A stretch of DNA of 64,000 nt from Planktosalinus sp963975935. Lineage in GTDB: Bacteria; Bacteroidota; Bacteroidia; Flavobacteriales; Flavobacteriaceae. The stretch is taken from positions 1 to 64,000 of the forward strand of contig CAXBIQ010000009.1 in assembly GCA_963975935.1 (NCBI GenBank), given 5' to 3'. Under the pieces are notes generated by a model that did not search any database, was not told the origin of the DNA, and saw nothing but the letters and a program-made list of their open reading frames with translations. Of this stretch, positions 1-9,180 are shown one piece after another. Every line of letters begins with the position of its first letter. Position 1 is the first letter of the stretch. A program made the position numbers and the translations under genes.

Positions 1-613
1 GTTTGCTTTCATATAAATTGACTTTAAGTGGTCAACCTATATCAGGGACGTACAGTCATCTCTTTTCTATATTCTTTTTTCTCTTTTCTAAAAAGCCGGG
101 CGATGTTAACTAAAATAACGTGAATTAGAAGTTTTATCCGTGAAAACCCGCTCAATCCGTGTCATCCGCGTGCTATCCTATCCCTATAAATGAAAATAGC
201 ACGCTGTTAACGCTGATTTGACGGATAATCGCTGATTTATTATAGCTTTTGCCGTGCACTCAAGAACGCACCTCCGCGCAACTCTGTGCCTCCTCTGTGT
301 GTCTCTGTGGTACAACAAAAGCCGGAACTTCTTCAAATTGCAAGTATCAAGCACCGGACATCTCTTTTCTATTTTACAAATCACGTCTTACATCCTAAAT
401 CTTGCAGTCCTATGTCTTAATTGCTTCGCCAGTTCGCTTCGCTCGTGTCTTAATACTTTGTACTTAATACTATTTAAAAATCTCTTTTCCAGAGGTCTAG
501 GTAGATACGTGCAACCCCATCCCTATCCCCAAAAAATCAAAAGTCTTTGCCATAAAAATAGAATCCTCTCTGTTAAATAGGCTGTACATTTGTTAAACTA
601 AAAGTAGCACGTT
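1..613. other. Intergenic region upstream of copA, no gene recognised
   Basis: No reading frame here looks like a protein. The left part has low-complexity stretches resembling phrases often seen in noncoding spacers (for example around 140-175 and 265-310). Immediately before copA, TACATTTG at 585-592 fits the Bacteroidota -7 element TAnnTTTG and ends about 20 bases before the copA ATG; no convincing -33 TTTG is seen at the usual distance. Confidence 0.5.
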
Positions 614-3130
614 ATGAAACATACCTATACCATCACCGGAATGACCTGCAACGGCTGTCGTTCCCATGTGGAAAAAACGCTGAACGAAGTAGATGGCGTC
701 AGCAAGGCAACGGTTGATTTGGAAAAGGCCGAGGCCACCATTGAAATGGACTCACACATCCCCATTGAAACCTTTCAAAAAGCCCTCAAAGAAGGTGGTG
801 GCAATTACCAAATCCACAAACCCGGAGCTGAAAAGCATCAACACCAAAACCAGCAACAGTCTAAAGAAGCCCTAAAAGGAAAAGGCACGGGTACGTTCTA
901 TTGCCCCATGCATTGCGAAGGAGACAAAACCTATGACGAACCCGGCGACTGCCCCGTGTGTGGGATGGATTTAGTAGAAGAACTTTCCTCCCCCTCCTTG
1001 GGAGGGGGGTTGGGGGGAGGATACACCTGCCCCATGCACCCTGAAGTGGTCAAAGATGAACCCGGAAATTGTCCCATCTGCGGGATGGAGTTGGTTCCAA
1101 AAGAAGCCGACCTCTCCGCAGAAAAAAAGACCTATAACAAACTGCTCAAAAAGTTCAAAGTAGCGGTGGTTTTTACCCTGCCTATTTTTATCATCGCCAT
1201 GTCTGAAATGATTCCGGGCAATCCTTTGTATGACTGGATGGATATGTTTTATTGGAACTGGGTGCAATTGGTACTTTCCATACCCGTGGTATTTTACGCC
1301 ACCTGGATGTTTTTTGAACGTGGCTGGCGTTCCATCGTTACCTGGAACCTCAATATGTTTACGCTCATCGCCATTGGTGCCGGGGTGGCCTGGGTCTTCA
1401 GTGTGGTGGGCTTGTTGCTTCCCGATGTCTTTCCCGATCAATTTAAAACCCATATGGGAACCGTGCATGTGTATTTTGAAGCCGCCACGGTCATTCTCAC
1501 GTTGGTGTTGCTGGGACAATTACTGGAAGCCCGGGCGCACAGCAAAACCAACACGGCCATCAAGGAGTTGTTGAAACTCGCACCGAATAAAGCCATTCGC
1601 ATTGTGGATGGTGAGGAGGAAGAAATTCCCACAGATAAGATCCAAAAAGGAGATGAGTTGCGTGTCAAACCGGGCGATAAAGTGCCGGTGGATGGCACCA
1701 TCAAAAGCGGGTATAGTAGTCTGGACGAATCCATGATTACCGGAGAGCCTATTCCCGTGGATAAAAAAGAAGGCGATAAAGTAAGCTCGGGCACCATCAA
1801 CGGCAATCGCAGTTTCACCATGACCGCAGAAAAAGTGGGGAATGAAACCCTGCTGGCACAAATCATCAAAATGGTCAATGAAGCGAGCCGTTCGCAAGCA
1901 CCCATTCAAAAACTGGCGGATAAAATATCCGGGGTGTTTGTGCCCATTGTTGTACTCATTGCCATAATCACCTTTATTGTCTGGGCCATTTACGGCCCGG
2001 AGCCCAGCTATGCCTATGCATTGATCAATGCCATTGCCGTGCTCATCATTGCCTGCCCGTGCGCATTGGGATTGGCAACACCCATGTCCGTAATGGTGGG
2101 CGTAGGGAAAGGGGCGCAAAACGGAGTGCTGATCAAAAATGCACAGGCACTGGAACAAATGGACAAGATAGACGCTTTGATCATTGATAAGACTGGCACC
2201 ATCACTGAAGGAAAGCCTTCGGTGGAAAAAACAGTTTCAGTTTCGGAATCTTTTTCAGATGATGAGGTACTGCAATTCATCGCTTCGGTAAATGCCAACA
2301 GTGAACATCCCTTGGCGGAGGCGACGGTCGCTTTCGCGAAAGAAAAGAAACTGGAAGTCACCAAATCCAGTGATTTTGATTCCGTAACCGGTAAAGGGGT
2401 TACGGGGGAAGTCAACGGAAAGCAAATTGCCGTAGGGAATGACAAATTGATGGCTCAGGTGAAAGCAGAAATTACTTCTAAAGTAAAAAAGCAAGTAGAA
2501 ACAGAACAGCAAAAGGGAAAAACAGTTTCCTATCTCGCAGTTGAAAATGAAGTGGCGGGCTACATCACCATCACCGATCCCATCAAAAAAACCAGTCGCC
2601 AAGCCATTCAGGAATTGATGGATGCCGGGGTGGAGGTCTTTATGCTTACGGGCGACAATGAAAACACCGCAGCTGCCGTTGCCGGGGAGTTACATCTTTC
2701 GGGCTTTAAAGCCGGGATGCTGCCCGAAGACAAGTTGAACGAAGTAAAACGCCTTCAAAGTGAAGGCAAAAAAGTAGCCATGGCCGGAGACGGCATCAAC
2801 GACGCCCCGGCTTTGGCACAATCAGATATTGGTATTGCCATGGGAACAGGAACCGATGTAGCCATAGAAAGCGCCAAAATCACTCTGGTAAAAGGAGACC
2901 TCCAGGGTGTGGTAAAAGCCAAAATATTAAGTAAAAAAGTGATGCGCAACATCAAGCAAAATTTGTTTTTTGCGCTCATATACAATACGTTGGGAGTGCC
3001 TGTTGCTGCAGGAGTTTTGTTCCCCTTCTTTGGTGTTTTACTCTCACCAATGATCGCAGCCCTGGCGATGAGTTTTAGCTCTGTTTCGGTGATTGCCAAT
3101 GCATTGCGGCTAAAAAAAGCAAGAATATAG
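614..3130 (+). CDS. copA: Copper-translocating P1B-type ATPase CopA
   Basis: Inner-membrane ATPase that exports Cu(I). In order: an N-terminal HMA domain with GMTCNGC (Cys12, Cys15); two heavy-metal-binding (HMBD) modules from about residues 96 and 137, each with a YxCPMH start and a CPxCGM end; membrane helices; the TGEP actuator motif; the CPC metal site in ACPCALGLATP (Cys481, Cys483); the phosphorylated Asp in DKTGT (Asp525); and the hinge motif GDGINDAPA. The 838 aa length suits a CopA with two extra HMBD modules. It opens a copper cluster with the HYC_CC_PP protein, TonB receptor and HMA protein downstream. The Gly-rich linker between the HMBD modules is encoded by a dispersed GC-rich repeat. 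Copper rather than silver is the family default; the exact ion is inferred. Confidence 0.95.
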   Translation: MKHTYTITGMTCNGCRSHVEKTLNEVDGVSKATVDLEKAEATIEMDSHIPIETFQKALKEGGGNYQIHKPGAEKHQHQNQQQSKEALKGKGTGTFYCPMHCEGDKTYDEPGDCPVCGMDLVEELSSPSLGGGLGGGYTCPMHPEVVKDEPGNCPICGMELVPKEADLSAEKKTYNKLLKKFKVAVVFTLPIFIIAMSEMIPGNPLYDWMDMFYWNWVQLVLSIPVVFYATWMFFERGWRSIVTWNLNMFTLIAIGAGVAWVFSVVGLLLPDVFPDQFKTHMGTVHVYFEAATVILTLVLLGQLLEARAHSKTNTAIKELLKLAPNKAIRIVDGEEEEIPTDKIQKGDELRVKPGDKVPVDGTIKSGYSSLDESMITGEPIPVDKKEGDKVSSGTINGNRSFTMTAEKVGNETLLAQIIKMVNEASRSQAPIQKLADKISGVFVPIVVLIAIITFIVWAIYGPEPSYAYALINAIAVLIIACPCALGLATPMSVMVGVGKGAQNGVLIKNAQALEQMDKIDALIIDKTGTITEGKPSVEKTVSVSESFSDDEVLQFIASVNANSEHPLAEATVAFAKEKKLEVTKSSDFDSVTGKGVTGEVNGKQIAVGNDKLMAQVKAEITSKVKKQVETEQQKGKTVSYLAVENEVAGYITITDPIKKTSRQAIQELMDAGVEVFMLTGDNENTAAAVAGELHLSGFKAGMLPEDKLNEVKRLQSEGKKVAMAGDGINDAPALAQSDIGIAMGTGTDVAIESAKITLVKGDLQGVVKAKILSKKVMRNIKQNLFFALIYNTLGVPVAAGVLFPFFGVLLSPMIAALAMSFSSVSVIANALRLKKARI
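985..1020. repeat. GC-rich palindromic dispersed repeat inside copA
   Basis: CCCCTCC-TTG-GGAGGGG hairpin followed by a second G-rich arm (GGTTGGGGGGAGG). The same layout occurs at 7459-7494 in a noncoding spacer. Here it is in frame and encodes the Pro-Ser-Leu-Gly-rich linker joining the two HMBD modules of CopA. Confidence 0.7.
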
Positions 3131-3203
3131 CATAGTGGAATAAATAAATTAATTCGTTGAAAATCAAAGTGTAATTGCTTTTCAATAAGAAACAATAATT
3201 AAG

Positions 3204-3211
3204 TATATTTG
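3204..3211 (+). promoter_or_regulatory. Predicted -7 promoter element for the HYC_CC_PP gene
   Basis: TATATTTG matches the Bacteroidota TAnnTTTG consensus and ends five bases before the ATG at 3216, so a transcript from it would be nearly leaderless or the gene would also depend on copA readthrough. The -33 partner is weak. Confidence 0.3.
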
Positions 3212-3215
3212 TAAA

Positions 3216-3617
3216 ATGCAAAAAACCATCTCCATACTATTGTCGCTCTTACTGTTGCTAAGCACCACAGGTTTGACCTATGGCCAGCACTTTTGTGAAG
3301 GGGTGGTGGTGGACAAATCATTGGCTCTTGGTTTTGAAACCATGAGTTGCGCTGAGGTGGAGGCTGATGATGCTTGTGAAAACAACCGGGCAGAAGATGA
3401 TTGCTGCTCCGACACCTATTTTCATATCCAAACCGATAAAGAGTTTTCCGGAAAAAGCTCCTATGCTTCTTTGGAAATCCAGCTTTTTGTTACTTCTGAA
3501 GCCCCTTTTTTAATTGAATCAGTTTCCTTTTTAAAAGAACAATACCATTTTGTTTTTTACACTCCACCAGACAGGTCTTCTGACACGCTGGCCCTTTATC
3601 AAACCTATTTGATTTAG
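3216..3617 (+). CDS. HYC_CC_PP family small secreted protein
   Basis: 133 aa with an N-terminal signal peptide (hydrophobic run at residues 5-20, cleavage near TYGQ). It shows the three signatures of the HYC_CC_PP family: HFC just after the signal peptide, a CC pair in DDCCSD near residue 67, and PP in YTPPDRS near the C-terminus. Members of this family commonly sit between copper pumps and TonB receptors in Bacteroidota. The conserved Cys and His residues suggest periplasmic or outer-membrane metal binding, which is inference. It lies about 85 bases after copA and 66 bases before the receptor gene. Confidence 0.75.
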   Translation: MQKTISILLSLLLLLSTTGLTYGQHFCEGVVVDKSLALGFETMSCAEVEADDACENNRAEDDCCSDTYFHIQTDKEFSGKSSYASLEIQLFVTSEAPFLIESVSFLKEQYHFVFYTPPDRSSDTLALYQTYLI

Positions 3618-3683
3618 CATTTTCTAAATGCATCGAGACTATTTTTCGCCCTACGCGAATTTATTTTCATTTAAATTTAGAAT

Positions 3684-5927
3684 ATGCACTATCATCGATT
3701 TTTACTTTTGGCTGTTTACCTGTATGTGCAGATTATACAAGCACAAGAAAAAGTTACAGGAGTTATATATGAAGGCTCGGAGCCGGACAAAAACGTTCCG
3801 CTTTCGGGAGCCAATATCTATTGGGAAGGAACACAAACAGGAACCATCACAGACTTTAACGGCGCGTTTGACCTGCCTTACAAAAAAGAATACCGCAAAC
3901 TGATTGTGAGCTATGTGGGCTATAAGACAGACACCCTTTCTGTAACAGAACCGGGTTTTATAAAACATTGGTTGCTGCCGGAAGGCACCCTGGACGAAGT
4001 GGTCATCCAAAACCGAAAACAAACCAGCTTTCGTTCCTATTTGCAGGCACAAAATGTCACCAATGTTAGCAGTGCAGAATTACTCAAAGCAGCGTGCTGT
4101 AACCTTGCGGAAAGCTTTGAAACCAATCCGTCCATCGACGTGAATTTTCCCGATGCCCTTACCGGAAACCGGCAGATTAAAATGCTGGGGTTAACCAGTC
4201 CCTATACACTGATTGCTATTGAGAATATCCCTTCCATTCGCGGGGCATCACAAGCCTATGGACTGAGTTTTATTCCCGGAACCTGGGTGGAAAGCATACA
4301 GATATCAAAAGGGGCGGGCAGTGTGATCAATGGGTATGAAAGTATTGCCGGGCAAATCAATGCCGAATTGCAAAAGCCGTCAACAGATGAACGTTTCTTC
4401 CTGAATGCCTATGCCGGTGCTGATGGTCGTCTGGAGCTTAACAACCATCTGAATTTTAAACTCAACAACAACTGGCATACCGGGCTGTACCTGCATGGTA
4501 ACCTGCGGGATACTAAAAACGATATGAATGACGATGGCTTTCTGGACAACCCATTACAAGAACAATTGAATGTGATGAGCCGCTGGCAATATACCGATGA
4601 AGAAAAGGGGTGGGTAGGCTTTTTGAATCTTCGGTTTTTAACTGACAGCAAACAAACAGGACAGGAGGACTTCAATCCTGATACCGATAAGTTCACCGCT
4701 CATACCTGGGGTGCCGAAATAGAATCCTCTCGCGCCGAAGCTGTTTTGAAACTGGGCTATGTGTTCCCGGAAATCCCTTATCAATCTTTAGGGTTTCAGG
4801 GGGCGTACAGCCATCACGACCAAGATTCTTATTTTGGGTTGAATGTGTATGACATTCAGCACGAAAGTTTTTATTCCAATGTGAATTTCAACTCGATTAT
4901 TGGTGATTCCCGGCACAACTTTAAAACAGGCGTGAGTTTTACCTATGATCGCTATAATGAAACCGTCCTGACGGATACTTATTTGCGTACCGAAAATTCA
5001 TTAGGTGCCTTTTTTGAATATGCTTATGACAATCTCAGTGATGTCATACTCACCGCGGGGGTTCGCGTGGACCACCACAATTTAATAGGAACTTTTGTAA
5101 CACCACGCTTTCATATGCGCTATACACCCTGGGAAAAATCTTCTCTAAAGGCTTCTTTTGGTCGTGGCGTGAGGGCACCTAGTATTTTTGCTGAAAACCA
5201 ACAGTTGTTTGGTTCATCGCGGGCGATTTCCATTTTGAATAGCGGCGGTGAATTTTACGGATTGGACGCCGAAGACGCCTGGAATTACGGCCTTTCTTTT
5301 ATGCAAGGATTCCGTCTTTTTAACAGAGATGCTGATGTGGTGTTTGACTTTTACCGAACTGATTTCCGCAATCAGGTAGTAGTAGATTGGGAAGACCCGC
5401 GGCAAGTGCGTTTTTACAATCTGGAAGGCAGCAGTTATGCCAACAGCTTTCAGACGGAAGTGAATGTTAGCCCTGCTGAAAGGCTCGATGTCAGGCTATC
5501 ATACCGTCTCTTTGATGTACAAACCGATTATTTGGAAGGAAAACTCCAAAAGCCGTTGACACCGAAACATCGCTTTTTTACCAACGCAGCCTATGAAACA
5601 AAGTTGACAGAAAAAGGGGCACAGTGGAAATTTGATGCAACATACAATTGGCTGAGTGAACAGCGTTTTCCAAATACGCTATCAAACCCTCAAGCATATC
5701 GATTGAATGAAATGACATCAGATTTAAACACTTTGAATGTACAAATCACCAAGGTATTTAGCCCAAAATTTGAGGTGTACGTGGGTGGTGAAAATATCAC
5801 CAATGTGCGTCAATCCAATCCCATTGTGGGTACCGATGACCCTTTTGGGGAGTATTTTGATACCACTTTGGTGTATGGTCCCATTTTTGGGAGTATGTTT
5901 TATGTCGGTTTAAGATGGAAAATGTGA
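3684..5927 (+). CDS. TonB-dependent outer-membrane receptor, probably copper-related
   Basis: 747 aa outer-membrane beta-barrel. A signal peptide ends near QIIQAQ, followed by a carboxypeptidase-regulatory-like beta-sandwich (about residues 25-105: SGANIYWEGT, GTITDFNGAF, VSYVGYKT), a plug domain (about 115-240, including ERVQISKG-like text VESIQISKGAGSV and GYESIAGQIN), then the 22-strand barrel ending in the aromatic-rich FYVGLRWKM. Such receptors take up or bind metal complexes using TonB energy. The substrate is inferred only from neighbours: CopA and HYC_CC_PP upstream, and a secreted HMA protein downstream. A siderophore-like ligand cannot be excluded. Confidence 0.88.
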   Translation: MHYHRFLLLAVYLYVQIIQAQEKVTGVIYEGSEPDKNVPLSGANIYWEGTQTGTITDFNGAFDLPYKKEYRKLIVSYVGYKTDTLSVTEPGFIKHWLLPEGTLDEVVIQNRKQTSFRSYLQAQNVTNVSSAELLKAACCNLAESFETNPSIDVNFPDALTGNRQIKMLGLTSPYTLIAIENIPSIRGASQAYGLSFIPGTWVESIQISKGAGSVINGYESIAGQINAELQKPSTDERFFLNAYAGADGRLELNNHLNFKLNNNWHTGLYLHGNLRDTKNDMNDDGFLDNPLQEQLNVMSRWQYTDEEKGWVGFLNLRFLTDSKQTGQEDFNPDTDKFTAHTWGAEIESSRAEAVLKLGYVFPEIPYQSLGFQGAYSHHDQDSYFGLNVYDIQHESFYSNVNFNSIIGDSRHNFKTGVSFTYDRYNETVLTDTYLRTENSLGAFFEYAYDNLSDVILTAGVRVDHHNLIGTFVTPRFHMRYTPWEKSSLKASFGRGVRAPSIFAENQQLFGSSRAISILNSGGEFYGLDAEDAWNYGLSFMQGFRLFNRDADVVFDFYRTDFRNQVVVDWEDPRQVRFYNLEGSSYANSFQTEVNVSPAERLDVRLSYRLFDVQTDYLEGKLQKPLTPKHRFFTNAAYETKLTEKGAQWKFDATYNWLSEQRFPNTLSNPQAYRLNEMTSDLNTLNVQITKVFSPKFEVYVGGENITNVRQSNPIVGTDDPFGEYFDTTLVYGPIFGSMFYVGLRWKM

Positions 5928-6064
5928 GGGTAGTGGTTAGCAAAAAAAATAACGGAGGTTGAGCGGAGCCGAAACCGGTTTGTGAGAGGTGGGTTTGAGA
6001 GTTTTAGAATATCGAGACTTGAGAAATTTAGAAAATTGTTTAATTTTAAAAAATAAATAAAATT

Positions 6065-6415
6065 ATGAGAAAAATTGTATTGATTGCTGTAATCCTTATG
6101 TTTGGAGCGCAACTACAGGCGCAGGATAAAAATGCCAAAGCCACTATTGAAGTGGATGGGGTTTGTATGATGTGTAAAGAGCGCATTGAAAAAGCCGCCA
6201 TCAAGACCAAAGGTGTCAAATCAGCGGTATGGAATGTGGAAACGCATATGCTTGCCCTTATTTATGACGAAAGGAAAACCAGTTTGGACACGATTCACCA
6301 AAAAGTAGCAGACGTGGGTCACGACACCGAAAAAATAACGGCCACTGAAGAAGCTTATAACAGTGTTCATGCGTGTTGTAAGTACCGTGATGAAGCTGTT
6401 AGGGCAGACCATTAA
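6065..6415 (+). CDS. Secreted heavy-metal-associated (HMA) domain protein
   Basis: 116 aa. A signal peptide (residues 1-20, ending QLQAQ) is followed by one HMA fold with the metal-binding motif GVCMMCKERIE, where cytosolic CopZ proteins have GMxCxxC. A further CC pair (HACCKYR) lies near the C-terminus. Probably a periplasmic copper chaperone or sink working with the TonB receptor 137 bases upstream and CopA. Function is inferred from motif and location. Confidence 0.82.
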   Translation: MRKIVLIAVILMFGAQLQAQDKNAKATIEVDGVCMMCKERIEKAAIKTKGVKSAVWNVETHMLALIYDERKTSLDTIHQKVADVGHDTEKITATEEAYNSVHACCKYRDEAVRADH

Positions 6416-6425
6416 CTCTTACACT

Positions 6426-7412
6426 ATGGGGTTAGCAGACATACCAAAAAAATCACTCGGGTTTTTCCCAACACCTTTGGTTGAACTCAAGGCATTGACA
6501 GCATTTTTAGGTGGTCCCAAATTATATATAAAACGCGATGACCAAACCGGACTGGCAATGGGTGGCAACAAAACCCGAAAGCTGGAGTATTTTTTTGGAG
6601 ATGCTTTAAACAAAAGCTGTGATGTAGTAATTACCGGAGGAGCACAACAGTCCAATCATTGCCGTCAAACTGCCGCTGCTGCAGCACATTGCGGTTTGGA
6701 ATGCCATTTGGTTTTGGGCGGTGACAAGCCCGTAGAGTTAAATGGTAATCTTTTACTGGACGCCCTTTTTGGGGCAACACTTCATTACTGCGGGGACTTA
6801 CGTAAAGGCGAAAAAATCCCTGATATTTTTAACCAATTGACTAAATTAGGAAAAAAGCCCTATGTTATTCCTTATGGCGGTTCAAACGCTATCGGTGCAC
6901 TGGGTTTTGTAGATGCTTTTGAGGAGCTTCACTTTCAAATGAAAGCACAAGAACTTCAGTTTAAGGATATCGTTTTTGCATCAAGTTCCGGTGGAACCCA
7001 GGCCGGATTGATGGTGGGTAAAGAACTCTTCAAAACAAAATACAACATTTTAGGAATCGGTATTGATAAAGACGAAATTGAAGGTGCTTCACTCGAAAAT
7101 TATATTTTAAAACTGGCCAACGAAACCGCTTCCAAGCTCAATTTAGATAAAGAATTCTCAAAAAACGAGGTGCATCTGAACAACAAGTATCTCGGTAAAG
7201 GTTATGGTGTAGTGGGTGACGCAGAAAAAGAAGCCATAGACCTTCTGGCCCGTCTTGAAGGAATTTTACTCGACCCCGTCTACACCGGAAAAGCAATGGC
7301 AGGACTCATTGATTTAATCAGAAATAACCACTATGCAAAAAGCGATAAAGTGTTGTTTTGGCACACAGGCGGAACCCCTGCACTATTTCACTACAATAAC
7401 CAATTTAAATAA
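6426..7412 (+). CDS. dcyD: D-cysteine desulfhydrase / ACC deaminase-family PLP enzyme
   Basis: 328 aa fold-type II PLP enzyme. D-cysteine desulfhydrases turn D-cysteine into pyruvate, sulfide and ammonia; ACC deaminase is a close relative. The PLP lysine lies in GGNKTRKLEY; GAQQSNHCRQTA and SSSGGTQAG bind substrate and phosphate. The ATG at 6426 is preferred because the protein then begins MGLADIPKKSLGFFPTP as in homologues; an upstream in-frame ATG at 6363 would overlap the HMA gene by 53 bases and add unrelated sequence. It starts 10 bases after that gene, so may be co-transcribed with the copper cluster. Exact substrate is not decidable from sequence. Confidence 0.82.
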   Translation: MGLADIPKKSLGFFPTPLVELKALTAFLGGPKLYIKRDDQTGLAMGGNKTRKLEYFFGDALNKSCDVVITGGAQQSNHCRQTAAAAAHCGLECHLVLGGDKPVELNGNLLLDALFGATLHYCGDLRKGEKIPDIFNQLTKLGKKPYVIPYGGSNAIGALGFVDAFEELHFQMKAQELQFKDIVFASSSGGTQAGLMVGKELFKTKYNILGIGIDKDEIEGASLENYILKLANETASKLNLDKEFSKNEVHLNNKYLGKGYGVVGDAEKEAIDLLARLEGILLDPVYTGKAMAGLIDLIRNNHYAKSDKVLFWHTGGTPALFHYNNQFK

Positions 7413-7444
7413 AAAACGCCTCTTCAATATGAAGAAGCGTTTTA
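7413..7444. terminator. Bidirectional terminator between dcyD and groL
   Basis: Inverted repeat AAACGC-c-TCTTC / GAAGA-a-GCGTTT with loop AATAT, flanked by A-rich and T-rich runs. It lies between the convergent dcyD (plus) and groL (minus) genes. Confidence 0.7.
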
Positions 7445-7458
7445 AAGTTTTCAATCTC

Positions 7459-7494
7459 TTCCCCCTCCCTTTTGGGGAGGGGTTAGGGGAGGGG
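7459..7494. repeat. GC-rich palindromic dispersed repeat, second copy
   Basis: CCCCCTCCC-TTTT-GGGGAGGGG with a trailing TTAGGGGAGGGG arm, directly against the groL stop codon. It has the same architecture as the copy inside copA at 985-1020. This pattern is a familiar dispersed spacer repeat in Bacteroidota genomes. Confidence 0.65.
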
Positions 7495-7495
7495 A

Positions 7496-9133
7496 CTACA
7501 TCATCCCCGGCATACCGCCACCCATTCCCGGAGGCATTCCACCGCCGCTGTTTTCTTCTTTGATGTCGGTTAAAGAACACTCAGTGGTAAGAATCATTCC
7601 TGCAACTGATGCTGCATTTTCCAATGCAATACGGGTTACTTTTTTAGGGTCGATGATTCCTGCTTTCAGCATATCTACATAGGTATCAGTCTTGGCATCA
7701 AAACCATAGTTTTTCTTGCCTTCCAACACTTTTGCAATGACTACCGAGCCTTCACCACCTGCATTTTCAACGATGGTACGTAATGGTGCTTCAATAGCTT
7801 TTGCTACAATTTGTACACCTGTGGTTTCATCAAGGTTTTCTGTGGTTAATTTTTGCAATACCGCAATAGCTCTAACTAAAGCAACGCCACCACCGGCAAC
7901 AATGCCTTCTTCTACAGCAGCTCTTGTTGCGTTAAGGGCATCATCCACACGGTCTTTTTTCTCTTTCATCTCCACTTCGCTGGCAGCACCCACATAAAGT
8001 ACGGCAACACCTCCGGCCAATTTCGCCAAACGCTCCTGAAGTTTCTCACGATCATAATCGCTTGTGGTTGATTCTATTTGAGCTTTAATTTCGTTCACAC
8101 GAGCTTTGATATCATTTTTGTTTCCTGCACCGTTTACAATAGTGGTATTGTCCTTGTCCATGGTAATGGTCTCGGCAGTTCCCAGCATATCGATTGTTGC
8201 GTTTTCCAGAGTGAATCCTCTTTCTTCAGAAATAACGGTTCCACCGGTCAAGACTGCGATATCTTCAAGCATGGCTTTTCTTCTGTCACCAAATCCGGGA
8301 GCTTTAACAGCAGCGATTTTCAATGAACCTCTGAGTTTGTTTACAACTAATGTAGCCAGTGCTTCACCATCTACATCTTCTGCAATAATAAGCAATGACT
8401 TACCTTGTTGTGCTACCGGTTCCAGAACAGGTAACAAGTCCTTCATAGAAGAAATTTTCTTGTCGTAGATAAGGATCATAGGGTTTTCTAATTCTGCGTT
8501 CATCTTTTCAGAATTAGTTACAAAATAAGGAGAGAGGTACCCTCTGTCAAACTGCATTCCTTCCACAACATCTACGTAGGTATCTGTTCCTTTGGCTTCT
8601 TCAACAGTGATCACACCTTCTTTGCCTACTTTTCCAAATGCTTTCGCAATCAATTCACCAATCACATCATCATTGTTGGCAGAAATAGAAGCAACTTGTT
8701 TGATCATTTCTGAGGAGTTACCCACTTTGGTGGTTTGTTTCTCAAGATCTTTTACAATGGCTTCAACAGCTTTGTCAATACCGCGTTTTAGGTCCATTGG
8801 GTTAGCACCGGCAGCAACGTTTTTCAAGCCTTCCTTAACAATGGCCTGTGCCAAAACAGTTGCGGTTGTGGTACCGTCACCGGCAAGGTCATTGGTTTTA
8901 GAAGCTACTTCTTTTACCATCTGGGCTCCCATATTTTCAAGGGCGTCTTCCAGTTCAATTTCTTTAGCAACGGTCACACCGTCTTTAGTGACTTGCGGTG
9001 CGCCAAATGATTTGCTGATGATTACATTTCTTCCTTTTGGGCCCAGGGTTACTTTTACCGCATTTGCCAATGCGTCAACACCACGCTTCAGGCCATCGCG
9101 TGCTTCAATATCATATTTTATATCTTTTGCCAT
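7496..9133 (-). CDS. groL: 60 kDa chaperonin GroEL
   Basis: 545 aa cytoplasmic chaperonin subunit that folds proteins in an ATP-driven double ring with GroES. Typical landmarks: MAKDIKYDIEARDGLKRG start, GPKGRNVIISKSFG, the ATP-site GDGTTTATVLAQAI, the apical domain, and the Gly-Met-rich tail GGGMPPGMGGGMPGMM. Full family length. It is transcribed on the minus strand after groES, but a four-helix-bundle gene lies between the two, so the usual tight groES-groEL coupling is interrupted. The 3' end abuts a GC-rich dispersed repeat. Confidence 0.98.
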   Translation of the reverse strand: MAKDIKYDIEARDGLKRGVDALANAVKVTLGPKGRNVIISKSFGAPQVTKDGVTVAKEIELEDALENMGAQMVKEVASKTNDLAGDGTTTATVLAQAIVKEGLKNVAAGANPMDLKRGIDKAVEAIVKDLEKQTTKVGNSSEMIKQVASISANNDDVIGELIAKAFGKVGKEGVITVEEAKGTDTYVDVVEGMQFDRGYLSPYFVTNSEKMNAELENPMILIYDKKISSMKDLLPVLEPVAQQGKSLLIIAEDVDGEALATLVVNKLRGSLKIAAVKAPGFGDRRKAMLEDIAVLTGGTVISEERGFTLENATIDMLGTAETITMDKDNTTIVNGAGNKNDIKARVNEIKAQIESTTSDYDREKLQERLAKLAGGVAVLYVGAASEVEMKEKKDRVDDALNATRAAVEEGIVAGGGVALVRAIAVLQKLTTENLDETTGVQIVAKAIEAPLRTIVENAGGEGSVVIAKVLEGKKNYGFDAKTDTYVDMLKAGIIDPKKVTRIALENAASVAGMILTTECSLTDIKEENSGGGMPPGMGGGMPGMM

Positions 9134-9139
9134 AGTTAT

Positions 9140-9180
9140 TTTGCTTTATGCAGTAGGCTGTATGCTTTAAGCTTACTGCG
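9140..9180. repeat. Imperfect GCTTAAGC-rich repeat flanking the IVP gene (groL side)
   Basis: Contains GCTTTATGCAGTAGGC and TGTATGCTTTAAGCTTACTGC, short palindromic units built on GCTTTAAGC. Similar units (TGCTTATTGCTTAAGGCC, AGCTTAAAGC) occur on the other side of the IVP gene at 9530-9562. Confidence 0.45.

Noticed and set aside
254..580. 108-codon frame upstream of copA
   Set aside because: Composition is irregular, it lies in spacer with repeat-like phrases, and the protein resembles no family.
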